NCBI GenBank assembly: GCA_005502925.1
Contig: SCPD01000006.1
Span: forward strand, 186,001-250,000
Direction: 5' to 3'
Length of the DNA stretch: 64,000 bases
Origin: Rhizobiales bacterium Y(2018)
GTDB taxonomy: Bacteria; Pseudomonadota; Alphaproteobacteria; Rhizobiales; Aestuariivirgaceae
This document shows positions 52,578 to 61,594 of this stretch, one piece after another (position 1 is the first letter of the stretch; the number at the start of each line of letters is the position of its first letter). The notes under the pieces are model-generated. The model saw nothing but the letters and a program-made list of their open reading frames with translations, did not search any database and was not told the DNA's origin. The translations under genes and the position numbers were made by a program.

Positions 52578-54073
52578 GCGAGCTGCTGCTCGGCATCGAT
52601 GCCGGCAATACGGTCGTCAAGGCAGTCCTGTTCGACCGGCGCGGCCGGGTGCAGGCCAAGGCGGCGCGCGACGGCCGGTCGCGCGAGCCCGAGCCCGGCC
52701 ATGTCGAGCGCGATATCGCCGAGCTGTGGCGTAATGCGGCCGATGTCGTCAAAGAGTGTCTAGCGCAAGCGGATGCGAAGGGCACCGATATCGCCGCGGT
52801 CGGTCTGTCCGGTCATGGCAATGGCCTCTATCTGCTCGACCGGGACAACCGGCCGCTGCTCGGCATCCAGTCGCTCGATAATCGCGCTGCCGGTCTCGTC
52901 GAGGAACTCGGCCGGCAAGGTGTGGCGCAAAAGGCCTATCCGCTTTGCCTGCAGAAGCCATGGCCGGCGCAGACCGCGACCTTGCTCGCCTGGGTGAAGC
53001 GCCATCGCCCGGAGATCTATCGCTCGATCGGTACGGCCTTTCTCTGCAAGGATGCTCTCGCTTTCATGCTGACGGGAGAGCGAAGCACTGATTTTTCCGA
53101 CATGAGCGGCAGCGGCCTGATGCATATTGCGGCCCGGTCCTATGACGGTGAGCTGCGCGCGGCCTATGGTCTCGAGGACGCCATGGCATTCCTGCCACGG
53201 CTCGTGCAATCGGACAGGATCGCCGGGCACATCAGCGCCGAGGCCGCAGGGCTCACGCGGCTTGCGGCGGGTACGCCGGTTGCCGCCGGCTTCTTCGACA
53301 TCATCGCCAGCGCGCTTGGCGCCGGCGCGTCCATGCCCGGGCAGGCGGCCATCGTCGCCGGCAGCTGGGGCATCAATCAGATCATTCTCGACCGGCCTCT
53401 GGTCGATGAGCGCATCTTCCATGCCGCGACCTGGCGGCCCGACCGTTTTGTGGCGGTCGAATCGAGCGCCACCTCGGCGGTCAATCTCGAATGGTTCGCG
53501 CGCGAGATCATGGGTGGCCATGACGCGGAAGTCTTCGCGCGCTGTAATGAGCTGGTGTCGCAGGTTACGGCGGACCCCGATCTGCCGCTGTTCCATCCTT
53601 TCCTCTATGGCTCGGCGACAGCGCCTGATGCGAAAGGTGCCTTTCTGGGCTTGAGCGGCTGGCACGGCAAGGCGCATCTGCTTTATGCGCTTTATGAAGG
53701 TGTCGTCTTCGAGCATCGCCGGCATATCGACTGCTTGCGCGCGGCGGGAGCGCGCTTCGAAGAGGCGGCCTTGTCGGGTGGCGGTGCGCGCAGTGCCGTC
53801 TGGTGCCAGATGTTCGCCGACGGAATCGGCGTGCCGGTCACCGTGGCCGAATGCGAGGAGACGGGCGCGCTCGGCGCCGCCATCGCGGCCGGCGTCGCGG
53901 GCGGATTGTTCGACAATCTCGAAGCAGCCGTCGCCGCCATGGTCCGCCCGAAGACGCGTTATGTGCCGCGCCCGGAGACTGGCGGCCTCGGCAAAGCGCG
54001 TTATAGTCTCTATCTTGATCTGGCCGAGATGCTGCCGCGGCGCTGGAAGGCCTATCGATCGGAGATTCTGTGA
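52574..54073 (+). CDS. FGGY-family carbohydrate kinase
   Basis: 499 aa. N-terminal phosphate motif LGIDAGNTVVKAVLFDRRG; VGLSGHGNGLYLLD and NRPLLGIQSLDNRA around the sugar site; the C-terminal ATP motif SGGGARSAVWCQMFADGIGV and EETGALGAAIAAGVAGG. Phosphorylates an alcohol group of a sugar or polyol (EryA-like by context). Overlaps both neighbours by 4 nt, so it is co-translated with the aldolase and the GMC oxidoreductase. Confidence 0.92.
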   Translation: MSELLLGIDAGNTVVKAVLFDRRGRVQAKAARDGRSREPEPGHVERDIAELWRNAADVVKECLAQADAKGTDIAAVGLSGHGNGLYLLDRDNRPLLGIQSLDNRAAGLVEELGRQGVAQKAYPLCLQKPWPAQTATLLAWVKRHRPEIYRSIGTAFLCKDALAFMLTGERSTDFSDMSGSGLMHIAARSYDGELRAAYGLEDAMAFLPRLVQSDRIAGHISAEAAGLTRLAAGTPVAAGFFDIIASALGAGASMPGQAAIVAGSWGINQIILDRPLVDERIFHAATWRPDRFVAVESSATSAVNLEWFAREIMGGHDAEVFARCNELVSQVTADPDLPLFHPFLYGSATAPDAKGAFLGLSGWHGKAHLLYALYEGVVFEHRRHIDCLRAAGARFEEAALSGGGARSAVWCQMFADGIGVPVTVAECEETGALGAAIAAGVAGGLFDNLEAAVAAMVRPKTRYVPRPETGGLGKARYSLYLDLAEMLPRRWKAYRSEIL

Positions 54074-55674
54074 CGCAACGGCGCCATCTCGGGACCTGGG
54101 ATTATGTGATCATCGGCGCCGGTTCGGCGGGTTGCGTGCTCGCCAACCGTTTGAGCGCGCGCTCGGGCAACCGCGTGCTGCTGCTCGAAGCCGGCGGCTC
54201 CGACAACTATCACTGGATCCACATTCCCATCGGCTATCTCTATTGCATGGGCAATCCGCGCACCGACTGGGGCTACAAGACGGTGGCCGAAGCCGGTCTC
54301 AATGGGCGTTCGCTGGCCTATCCGCGCGGCAAGGTGATGGGCGGCTGCTCGTCCATCAATGGCATGATCTATATGCGCGGGCAGGCGGCCGATTACGATC
54401 ACTGGCAGCAGCTCGGCAATCCCGGCTGGAGCTGGGAGCATGTGCTGCCGCTGTTCCGCAAGTCGGAGCATCACCACGCGCTGGCTGGACCTTTTCATGG
54501 TCAGGATGGAGAATTGCGGGTCGAGCGGCAGCGGCTGTCCTGGCCGATCCTCGATGCGGTGCGGGAAGCCGCGGAAGAACTCGGCGTGCCGAAGATCGAC
54601 GACTTCAACGGCGGCGATAATTTCGGCTCGTCCTATTTCGAGGTGAATCAGAAAGCCGGCTTCCGCTTCAATGCGGTGCGCGCTTTTCTTTCGCCGGTGC
54701 GGCAGCGGCCCAACCTTACCATTCTGAGCTATGCACAGGCCGAACGTATCCTGTTCGACGGCAAGCGTGCCAGCGGGCTCGAGCTGAAGCTCAAAGGCGA
54801 AACTGTCCGCCTCGGCATCGGCAAGGAGCTTATTCTGTCAGCCGGCGCCATCGGCTCGCCGCAGCTTCTGCAATTGTCAGGGATAGGACCGTCGGCGCTG
54901 CTCAGCCGGTATGGCATTCCGGTGCTGCATGAGCTTTCAGGCGTCGGTGAAAATCTGCAAGACCATCTGCAGATCCGCACGGCCTTCAAGATCTCGGGCG
55001 CCGCCACCTTGAACGAAAGACAGGCGCGGCTCAGGGGCAAGCTCGGCATCGCGCTCGAATATGCTTTCCGGCGCTCGGGGCCGATGGCGATGGCGCCCAG
55101 CCAGCTCGGCATCTTCATGCACTCGGATCCACGCTTCGCCACGCCCAATATCGAGTTCCATGTCCAGCCGCTGTCGCTCGAGCGTTTCGGCGAGCCCTTG
55201 CATGCGTTCCCGGCGATCACCGTCTCGGTGTGCAATCTGCGCCCGGAATCGCGGGGATCGGTGCGCATCACATCGGCCGATCCTGCCGCCCATCCCGAAA
55301 TCGCACCTCATTATCTCTCGACCGAAGGCGATCGCGATGTCGCCGCGCAATCGATCACCATCGCGCGGCGTCTGATGCAGACGAAGCGGCTCGCCCGCTA
55401 TCAGCCGGTCGAATTCAAGCCGGGCGTGGAAATCCAGGCGCCGGAGGAATTGGCGCGCGCGGCGGGCGACATCGCGACGACCATCTTCCATCCCGTCGGC
55501 ACGGCGAAAATGGGAACCGATAGGCAGAGCGTCGTCGATCCGACGCTGCGTGTTCACGGCATCGAGGCCTTGCGCGTTGCCGACGCCTCGATCATGCCGA
55601 CCATCGTCTCCGGCAATACCCATGCGCCGGCGGTGATGATCGCCGAGAAAGCGGCTCAACTCATCGGTGTCTGA
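54070..55674 (+). CDS. GMC-family FAD oxidoreductase (choline dehydrogenase-like)
   Basis: 534 aa with a GTG start (54070) in a GTGA overlap with the kinase stop. FAD motif DYVIIGAGSAGCVLANRLS, GMC signature PRGKVMGGCSSINGMIYMRG, second motif SAGAIGSPQLLQLSGIGP, and the active-site His in IFHPVGTAKMG with NTHAPAVMIAEKAA. Oxidises primary alcohols such as choline or sugar alcohols. Its place at the end of the operon suggests an alternative entry of the polyol by direct oxidation. Confidence 0.9.
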   Translation: MTQRRHLGTWDYVIIGAGSAGCVLANRLSARSGNRVLLLEAGGSDNYHWIHIPIGYLYCMGNPRTDWGYKTVAEAGLNGRSLAYPRGKVMGGCSSINGMIYMRGQAADYDHWQQLGNPGWSWEHVLPLFRKSEHHHALAGPFHGQDGELRVERQRLSWPILDAVREAAEELGVPKIDDFNGGDNFGSSYFEVNQKAGFRFNAVRAFLSPVRQRPNLTILSYAQAERILFDGKRASGLELKLKGETVRLGIGKELILSAGAIGSPQLLQLSGIGPSALLSRYGIPVLHELSGVGENLQDHLQIRTAFKISGAATLNERQARLRGKLGIALEYAFRRSGPMAMAPSQLGIFMHSDPRFATPNIEFHVQPLSLERFGEPLHAFPAITVSVCNLRPESRGSVRITSADPAAHPEIAPHYLSTEGDRDVAAQSITIARRLMQTKRLARYQPVEFKPGVEIQAPEELARAAGDIATTIFHPVGTAKMGTDRQSVVDPTLRVHGIEALRVADASIMPTIVSGNTHAPAVMIAEKAAQLIGV

Positions 55675-55692
55675 AAGAGCGCGTTACTCTTT
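55674..55692. terminator. weak hairpin between convergent genes
   Basis: AAAGAG (55674-55679) and CTCTTT (55687-55692) flank a 7-nt loop in the 9-nt gap between the GMC gene (plus) and the secreted-repeat gene (minus). Short; possible two-way terminator. Confidence 0.3.
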
Positions 55693-56031
55693 GACGACGT
55701 GCCAGACGCCGCCTTTGCCGTCGCCCATGGCGTCGCCGGCCTTCTTGTCGTCTATGTAATAATAAACCGGATGGCCGTCATAGGTCCATTGCATGGCGCC
55801 GTCCTTGCGCTTCGATTTGGCCCAGTCTTTGCCCATCTTGTCGCCCTTGTGGACGAGATAAGGCGGCCAGTTCTTGGCGCAGTCGTCATAACAGGCGGAC
55901 ATCTTTCCCTTGTCCTTGTCGAACGTGTAGAGCGTCATGCCCTTGGAATCGGTCAGCATACCGGCGGCGTAAGCCCCCGTCGCCGACAGCAGTGCGGCAA
56001 GAGTCACTGTAGAAATAGCCAGCTTGCTCAT
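55684..56031 (-). CDS. secreted repeat lipoprotein-like protein (COG4315/PF03640)
   Basis: 115 aa. Signal peptide MSKLAISTVTLAALLSATGA. Two copies of the family repeat: LTDSKGMTLYTFDKDKGKMS with CYDDCAKNWPPYL, and MQWTYDGHPVYYYIDDKKAG with GVWHVVKE. Two Cys in CYDDC. Periplasmic, function unknown; such proteins are common in the envelope of Alphaproteobacteria. Monocistronic. Confidence 0.88.
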   Translation of the reverse strand: MSKLAISTVTLAALLSATGAYAAGMLTDSKGMTLYTFDKDKGKMSACYDDCAKNWPPYLVHKGDKMGKDWAKSKRKDGAMQWTYDGHPVYYYIDDKKAGDAMGDGKGGVWHVVKE

Positions 56032-56175
56032 GGAAGTTCTCCATAGACGTCACGCAAATGCCGTTCCTGAATTCCTTTACGCCACCCGCGCGCAGCTATT
56101 CCCCGCCTCCACATTGCCAAACCGTAATCGATCGGCTTAAGTCGCTCCCTTCTTCCTTCCAGGCAGCGAGACCCT
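56032..56175. promoter_or_regulatory. divergent promoter region
   Basis: 144 nt between the secreted-repeat gene (minus) and the M20 gene (plus). No clear palindrome or hexamer pair is seen, and no SD precedes ATG 56176. Confidence 0.3.
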
Positions 56176-57339
56176 ATGCCCCTTCTCAACAACGTTTCCG
56201 AAACCCATCCCGAAATCACCGGCTGGCGGCGCCAGCTGCACAGCCGGCCGGAGCTCATGTTCGACGTCCATGAGACGGCGAAATTCGTCGCCGCGAAATT
56301 GCGTGACTTCGGCTGTGACGAGGTGGTGACCGGCATCGGCCGCACCGGCGTCGTCGGACTCATTCGCGGCCGGCATGGCGAGGGACCGGTGATCGGCCTC
56401 AGATCCGACATGGATGCATTGCCAATCACCGAAGCGACCGGTCTCGACTATGCCTCGCAGGTCATCGGCGTGATGCATGCCTGCGGCCATGACGGCCATA
56501 CCGCCATGCTGCTGGGTGCTGCCCGTCATCTCTGCGAGACGCGCAATTTCAAAGGTGCCGTGGCGGTCATCTTCCAGCCGGCCGAGGAGGGTGGCGGCGG
56601 CGGGCGCGAAATGGTGGAGGACGGCATGATGGAGCGCTTCGCCATCACCCAGGTCTTCGGCCTTCATAACGAGCCAGGCGTCGCGGTCGGCCGCTTCTCG
56701 ATCCGCGCCGGCGCCTTCATGGCCGCCTTCGACGAGATCGCCATCACCGTCACCGGACGCGGTGGCCATGCCGCCATGCCGCATCAGACGATCGATCCGA
56801 TCTTCATCGGCGCGCAGATCATCACGGCGCTGCAGGGCATCGTGGCGCGCAACACCGATCCGCTCGATTCACTCGTCGTCTCGATCACCAAATTTCATGC
56901 CGGCGATGCGATGAATGTGATCCCGTCCTCGGCCGAGCTCGCCGGCACGGTGCGCACTTTGTCGAAGGAGGTGCGCGAGGCGGCCGAGACGCGCATCCGA
57001 GAGACGGTGGAAGGTGTGGCGAAAGCTTTGGGCGGCGAGGCGACACTCTCCTATGTCCGCAAATATCCGGTGACCGTCAATCACTCCGCCGAAACCCAGC
57101 TTGCCATCGCCGCGGCACGCGATGTCATGGGGCATGAGGCGATCGAGACGGAAGCGAAACCGATCATGGGGGCCGAAGATTTCGCCTTCATGCTGGAAGC
57201 GCGGCCGGGCGCCATGATCTTCCTCGGCAATGGCAACTCTGCCTGGTGCCACAATCCGGCTTACGATTTCAATGACGAGGCCATTCCGGTCGGCGTCAGC
57301 TACTGGGTCAGGCTCACCGAAATGGTGCTCAAGGCGTGA
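56176..57339 (+). CDS. M20 family amidohydrolase (hippurate/indoleacetyl-amino-acid hydrolase type)
   Basis: 387 aa. Metal and catalytic motifs GLRSDMDALPI, HACGHDGHTAMLLGAA, FQPAEEGGGGGREMVEDG, LHNEPG and, near the C-terminus, MGAEDFAFML. The dimerisation-domain motif GRGGHAAMPHQTIDPI is present. These enzymes cleave N-acyl amino acids and similar amides in the cytosol. The gene converges with the permease at 57329, overlapping by 11 nt, and may act on the compound imported by that system. Confidence 0.92.
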   Translation: MPLLNNVSETHPEITGWRRQLHSRPELMFDVHETAKFVAAKLRDFGCDEVVTGIGRTGVVGLIRGRHGEGPVIGLRSDMDALPITEATGLDYASQVIGVMHACGHDGHTAMLLGAARHLCETRNFKGAVAVIFQPAEEGGGGGREMVEDGMMERFAITQVFGLHNEPGVAVGRFSIRAGAFMAAFDEIAITVTGRGGHAAMPHQTIDPIFIGAQIITALQGIVARNTDPLDSLVVSITKFHAGDAMNVIPSSAELAGTVRTLSKEVREAAETRIRETVEGVAKALGGEATLSYVRKYPVTVNHSAETQLAIAAARDVMGHEAIETEAKPIMGAEDFAFMLEARPGAMIFLGNGNSAWCHNPAYDFNDEAIPVGVSYWVRLTEMVLKA

Positions 57340-58105
57340 GCTTGCGCAGCCTTTCGACCAGGACGAGCAGAAGAATGGAAATGACCATCAGCACGGTTGC
57401 CGCGGCGGTGACTGTGGGTGTGATGCTCTCGCGGGTGCCGGAGAAGATTTCGACCGGCAAGGTGTGAAGCTGCGGCGTGGCCTGGAACAGCGCCACGATG
57501 ACCTCGTCGAAGGAGACCGCAAAAGCGAAAATCGCGCCCGTCAGAATGCCCGGCATGACGACGGGAATGGTCACGGTGCGAAACGCCGCGAAGGGCGAGG
57601 CGCCGAGGCTTTCGGCGGCGCGCACGAGATTGCGGTTGAAGCCGCGCAAGGTGGCCGTGACCGCAATGGTGACGAAGGGAAGACCCAGAGCCGCGTGCGC
57701 CAGGATCAGGCCGAGCCGCGTGCTGGCGAGGCCGAACTGGCTGTAGGTGATGAAGGACGCGACGGCGACGACCACGATGGGGACCCCCATCGGCAGGACC
57801 AGCCAGGCGGTGGCGACGTTCGCCCAACGTGATTTCGCTTCGGAGAGCCCCCACGCCGCCAGGAGGCCCACAGATGTCGCGACAAGACTCGCGCCAAGCC
57901 CGACGATCAAGCTGTTGAACGCCGCGTCACGCCATTTGGGGGCGCTCATGAGGTCTGTGTACCAGCGCAACGATACGCCGCTCGGCGGAAATACGAAGAA
58001 GCGCGAGGGGCTGAAGGACAAAGAGATCACGATGACCAGCGGCAGCACGAGAAAAGCGAGGACGAGGCCGACATAGACGGGAAGGACCATTCCGCTCTTC
58101 TTCAT
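57329..58105 (-). CDS. polyamine-type ABC transporter permease (PotC-like)
   Basis: 258 aa from ATG 58105, in ATGA overlap with the preceding permease. Six hydrophobic segments (VLPVYVGLVLAFLVLPLVIV first). EAA loop LVRAAESLGASPFAAFRTVT. Last gene of the minus-strand importer operon; its end overlaps the convergent M20 gene by 11 nt. Confidence 0.9.
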   Translation of the reverse strand: MKKSGMVLPVYVGLVLAFLVLPLVIVISLSFSPSRFFVFPPSGVSLRWYTDLMSAPKWRDAAFNSLIVGLGASLVATSVGLLAAWGLSEAKSRWANVATAWLVLPMGVPIVVVAVASFITYSQFGLASTRLGLILAHAALGLPFVTIAVTATLRGFNRNLVRAAESLGASPFAAFRTVTIPVVMPGILTGAIFAFAVSFDEVIVALFQATPQLHTLPVEIFSGTRESITPTVTAAATVLMVISILLLVLVERLRKLTP

Positions 58106-59325
58106 GATCTTTGCCCCGTGAGGCCGCGAATGGTGACGAACAGGATTGCGGCGATGACCAGCAGCCACACCGACAATGCCGCCGCCATGTTCCAGTTCAC
58201 CAAGTCATTGGTAAAATAGGCAATGAAGTAGCTGATCAACTGATCATTGGGAGATCCGAGCAAGGCGGGTGTCAGATAAAAGCCGAGCGACAGGATGGTC
58301 ACGATCAAAAAGCCGGCGCCGATGCCCGGCACGGATTGCGGCAGATAGACGGTGAAGAAGGCCTGCAAAGGAGAAGCGCCAAGTGAAATGGCGGCGCGCG
58401 TATAGGAAGATGGAATGCCTCGCATCACGGCATAGATGGGCAGGATCATGAAGGGCAGCATGACATGGACCATGCCGATGATCACCGCCGTTCGGCTGTA
58501 GAGCAGGCTCGTCGCGCCGAACCCCGATATTGCAAGGATGCCGGAGGCGAGGCCGCCCTTCTGGAAAATGACGATCCAGGCCAAAGTGCGCACGAGAAGC
58601 GACGTCCAGAACGGCAGCAGCACCGCATACATGCCCCACAGAGCGAAGCGGGACTGCGAGTTGGCGAGGAAATAGGCCACCGGGTAACCCAGCACCGCGC
58701 AAGCGCCGGCGATCAGCAGACTCATCCATATGGTGCGCAGGAAGACATCGCGATAGAGGGCGCGATCAGCTTCGGTCGAGCGGATCGCGCCGTCGCTGAT
58801 CTCCAGGTCGAGTGCATTCAACAGGAAGAAGCTGGTCATGGCTCCCGATTCACGATGCAGGACCTGCCAGATATCTTTTTGGTTCCACAGCGGATCGGCG
58901 GTGGTGATCAGCGCGCGTGGCGAGGCGCCGGGTGCGGCGGCGCTCACGGCTTCGGAAGCTTTCAGAATCGCGCTGCGGTAGCCGGTCTGGTGATAGTTGA
59001 GGCGGCGCGCCAGCTGGAAGAGAGGCGGCTCGCCCGCGATCGCGCGAAGGTCCCGGGCCAATGCGTCATAATGACGGTCTTCCGGCATGGACGCGGCTGT
59101 CCAATCGGCGAGCTGCGTCAGAGTAGCGGGCAGATTGTCGCGTATCTCGCTGTTGTCGACGGCTCGATAGAGGAACAGGGCGATCGGAAGCGCGATGGTG
59201 ATCAGGACGAAAAGAACCGCCGGCGCGATCCGCAGCGGGATGCGCGCGCGCCGACGAAGCTCGGCCTTGTCGAGGCCGCGGCGGGCAGAATGGCGCGGCA
59301 GCGCCGCGCCATTTGCGGCTGTCAT
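58102..59325 (-). CDS. polyamine-type ABC transporter permease (PotB-like) with large periplasmic loop
   Basis: 407 aa from ATG 59325 (ATGA with the binding-protein stop); ATG 59337 is possible. TM1 at ~34-54 (RIAPAVLFVLITIALPIALF) is followed by about 130 residues of soluble sequence (residues ~60-195) before TM2, far more than in E. coli PotB (~275 aa). The EAA loop YTRAAISLGASPLQAFFTVY is normal. The extra periplasmic domain may contact the receptor. Confidence 0.9.
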   Translation of the reverse strand: MTAANGAALPRHSARRGLDKAELRRRARIPLRIAPAVLFVLITIALPIALFLYRAVDNSEIRDNLPATLTQLADWTAASMPEDRHYDALARDLRAIAGEPPLFQLARRLNYHQTGYRSAILKASEAVSAAAPGASPRALITTADPLWNQKDIWQVLHRESGAMTSFFLLNALDLEISDGAIRSTEADRALYRDVFLRTIWMSLLIAGACAVLGYPVAYFLANSQSRFALWGMYAVLLPFWTSLLVRTLAWIVIFQKGGLASGILAISGFGATSLLYSRTAVIIGMVHVMLPFMILPIYAVMRGIPSSYTRAAISLGASPLQAFFTVYLPQSVPGIGAGFLIVTILSLGFYLTPALLGSPNDQLISYFIAYFTNDLVNWNMAAALSVWLLVIAAILFVTIRGLTGQRS

Positions 59326-60365
59326 TCCGTCACCCATTTCTCGAAGCGCTCGGTCAAGGCTTCACGGTGCTCGAGGAAGAAGGCCGGATCGACCAGAAGC
59401 GCGTTCTTCAGATGAGCTTCCGTCGTCGGCAGGTCCTTCTTTTCTTCTTCCGAAAGGAGGGCATAGGCCTTCTGGTTGACCTGGCCATAGGGAATCAGAC
59501 GCATGAAGGCCGCCTGCTGCTCCGGCTGAAGGGCGAATTTCATGAAGTCGAGGGCTTGCTGCTTATTCGGGCTGCCTTTCAGAATAACCCATCTGTCGCC
59601 ATTGAGCACCTGGCCCGCATCCCAGGCGATGGCAAGCTTGGAGCCTTCTTCCTTGTTGGCGGTGGTGATGCGCCCGTTCCAGGCCATTGCGAGATCATAT
59701 TCGCCGGTCAGCAGCCCCTGGATCTGCTCGGTGCCCGATGTCCACCAGACAATGTGAGGCTTCAATTCATCGAGCTTGCGGAAGGCGCGATCCTGCCCCT
59801 CCTTGGTGGCGAGTACCTTGTAGATCTCCCCGTTGGGCACGCCATCCGCCATCAGCGCCATGGGCAGGGTTTCGGTAATCGCGCGCCGCATGCCGCGCTT
59901 GCCGGGATATTTCGTGACGTCCCAGAATTCGGACCAGGATTTGGGCGGGTCGCTGATCTTCTCGCTGTTATAGGCGAGCACGGTGCCGCCAAGGATCGTC
60001 ATCACGCCGCATTCTGAGATGGCGCCTTTGATGAGGTCGGTGCCGTCGAACTGCGACACGTCTATCTTTTCGAACAGACCTTCGCGGCAACCCTGCTCGA
60101 CCTCCGGCCATTCGGGATCGGCGACGTCCCATTGCAGGTTCCCGGCTTCGACTTGCGATTTGATCTTGCCGAATTCGCCGCTATAGAGATCTTCGACGAG
60201 CTTCACGCCGCTCTGCTTCATATAAGGCTCCCACATCGCGGCGCGATAGGCATCGCTCACCGCGCCGCCCCAGGACACGATGCGGAGCTCCTGCGCGTGC
60301 GCCGTGCCGGCGATCAGCAAGGCGGCAAGCGATATGACGAGATGTCGTCCTTTTATCCTGAACAT
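59322..60365 (-). CDS. polyamine-type ABC transporter substrate-binding protein (PotD-like)
   Basis: 347 aa from ATG 60365 (GGGAGAAG 4 nt upstream). Signal peptide HLVISLAALLIAGTAHA, mature start QELRIVSWGGAVSDAYRAAM. Family motifs DVADPEWPEVEQGC, SECGVMTILGGTVLAYNSEK and SWSEFWDVTKYPGKRGMRRA match spermidine/putrescine and related receptors. The ligand could be a polyamine, opine or amino-acid derivative. Confidence 0.92.
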   Translation of the reverse strand: MFRIKGRHLVISLAALLIAGTAHAQELRIVSWGGAVSDAYRAAMWEPYMKQSGVKLVEDLYSGEFGKIKSQVEAGNLQWDVADPEWPEVEQGCREGLFEKIDVSQFDGTDLIKGAISECGVMTILGGTVLAYNSEKISDPPKSWSEFWDVTKYPGKRGMRRAITETLPMALMADGVPNGEIYKVLATKEGQDRAFRKLDELKPHIVWWTSGTEQIQGLLTGEYDLAMAWNGRITTANKEEGSKLAIAWDAGQVLNGDRWVILKGSPNKQQALDFMKFALQPEQQAAFMRLIPYGQVNQKAYALLSEEEKKDLPTTEAHLKNALLVDPAFFLEHREALTERFEKWVTE

Positions 60366-60403
60366 TGGCTTCTCCCTGTTTCGTTTATTGTGGTTTGGCT
60401 TAT

Positions 60404-61573
60404 TCATTCCTTGGCGAAGGCGTGACAGTGGGCGCGCGCCCAGCTCAGCTTGATGGTCTTTCCCACCTCCGCTCCGGACGGCATGTCGCCGGCCGGAAGC
60501 TTGACGAGGAATTCCGTCGAGTCGGCGACGCGCAGCCTGATCCGGGTGGCATCACCGAAATAGACATGTTCGAGAACCGAACCCTCTGCCTGGTTGCGCT
60601 CGCTGGAGGCGCCGGCCTCGAAACGCACGCGTTCCGGCCTGACGCTGATGAGCGCAGCGCTGCCCACCTTGCCGCAATTGACATTCCTGGCCGTTAATCC
60701 GAGGCCGCCCTCGCATTCGACAAGAATCTCATCTCCTCGTACGGCGGCGACGCGGCCCGAGAGGAAGTTGCTGTCACCAATGAACCGTGCGACGAAGGCA
60801 TTGGCAGGTGTCTCGTAAAGATCCTGGGGGCTGCCGATCTGCTGCAAGGTTCCGTCATTGAAGACCGCAATCCGGTCCGACATGGTCAGCGCCTCACCCT
60901 GATCATGCGTGACGGAGATGAAACTTATGCCGAGACGCTTGTGCAGATGTTTGATTTCCATCTGCATGCGCTCGCGCAGCTGCCGGTCGAGCGCACCCAG
61001 GGGCTCGTCCATCAGGACGAGATGCGGATCGAAGATCAGCGCCCGGCCCAGCGCCACGCGCTGCTGCTGGCCACCGGAGAGCTGGCGCGGATAACGATCG
61101 CGGAACTGATCGAGCTGCAGCATGCTCAACGCCTTAGCGACCCGCTCCTCGGTCTCGGCGCGTCCGGTCGCACGAAAACGCAAGGGATAGGCCAGGTTGC
61201 CGGCGACTGTCAGATGCGGAAACAGCGCATAATCCTGGAAGACCACGCCAAAATTGCGCTGATGCGGCGGCAGCGTATTGAGAGCCTTGCCCTGGAAGAT
61301 GATCTCGCCCTGGCTCGGCGCTTCGAAGCCCGCCAGCATCATCAAGGTACTGGTCTTACCCGAGCCCGAGGGGCCGAGAAGGGTGAGAAACTCACCTTCA
61401 TATATATCGAGATCGAGGTCGCGGACGGCCGTCGTACGCCCATCATAACTCTTCGCCACGCCTCTGAAGGCCGCCAGAATCTTGCGCGCTGCCATCGTCA
61501 TATCCCAAGCCGTTGATGGATCCGGCTCTTCTATAGCCAAGGACGATCGCGCTACGCTCAGATTTGTGGCCAT
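60404..61573 (-). CDS. polyamine-type ABC transporter ATP-binding protein (PotA-like)
   Basis: 389 aa from ATG 61573, 21 nt after the decarboxylase stop; ATG 61501 would be a shorter start. Walker [19 protein letters not shown], signature [14 protein letters not shown], Walker [14 protein letters not shown]-loop SVTHDQGEA, then a TOBE domain with [14 protein letters not shown]. Energises the importer whose permeases and receptor follow. Confidence 0.91.
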   Translation of the reverse strand: MATNLSVARSSLAIEEPDPSTAWDMTMAARKILAAFRGVAKSYDGRTTAVRDLDLDIYEGEFLTLLGPSGSGKTSTLMMLAGFEAPSQGEIIFQGKALNTLPPHQRNFGVVFQDYALFPHLTVAGNLAYPLRFRATGRAETEERVAKALSMLQLDQFRDRYPRQLSGGQQQRVALGRALIFDPHLVLMDEPLGALDRQLRERMQMEIKHLHKRLGISFISVTHDQGEALTMSDRIAVFNDGTLQQIGSPQDLYETPANAFVARFIGDSNFLSGRVAAVRGDEILVECEGGLGLTARNVNCGKVGSAALISVRPERVRFEAGASSERNQAEGSVLEHVYFGDATRIRLRVADSTEFLVKLPAGDMPSGAEVGKTIKLSWARAHCHAFAKE

Positions 61574-61594
61574 TTGCGTTGCCTGTCGGTTGGT

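Noticed and set aside
60366-60376. GGGAGAAGCCA upstream of ATG 60365 as a third copy of the shared 17-mer
   Set aside because: It is shorter and functions as an ordinary Shine-Dalgarno region for the binding-protein gene.
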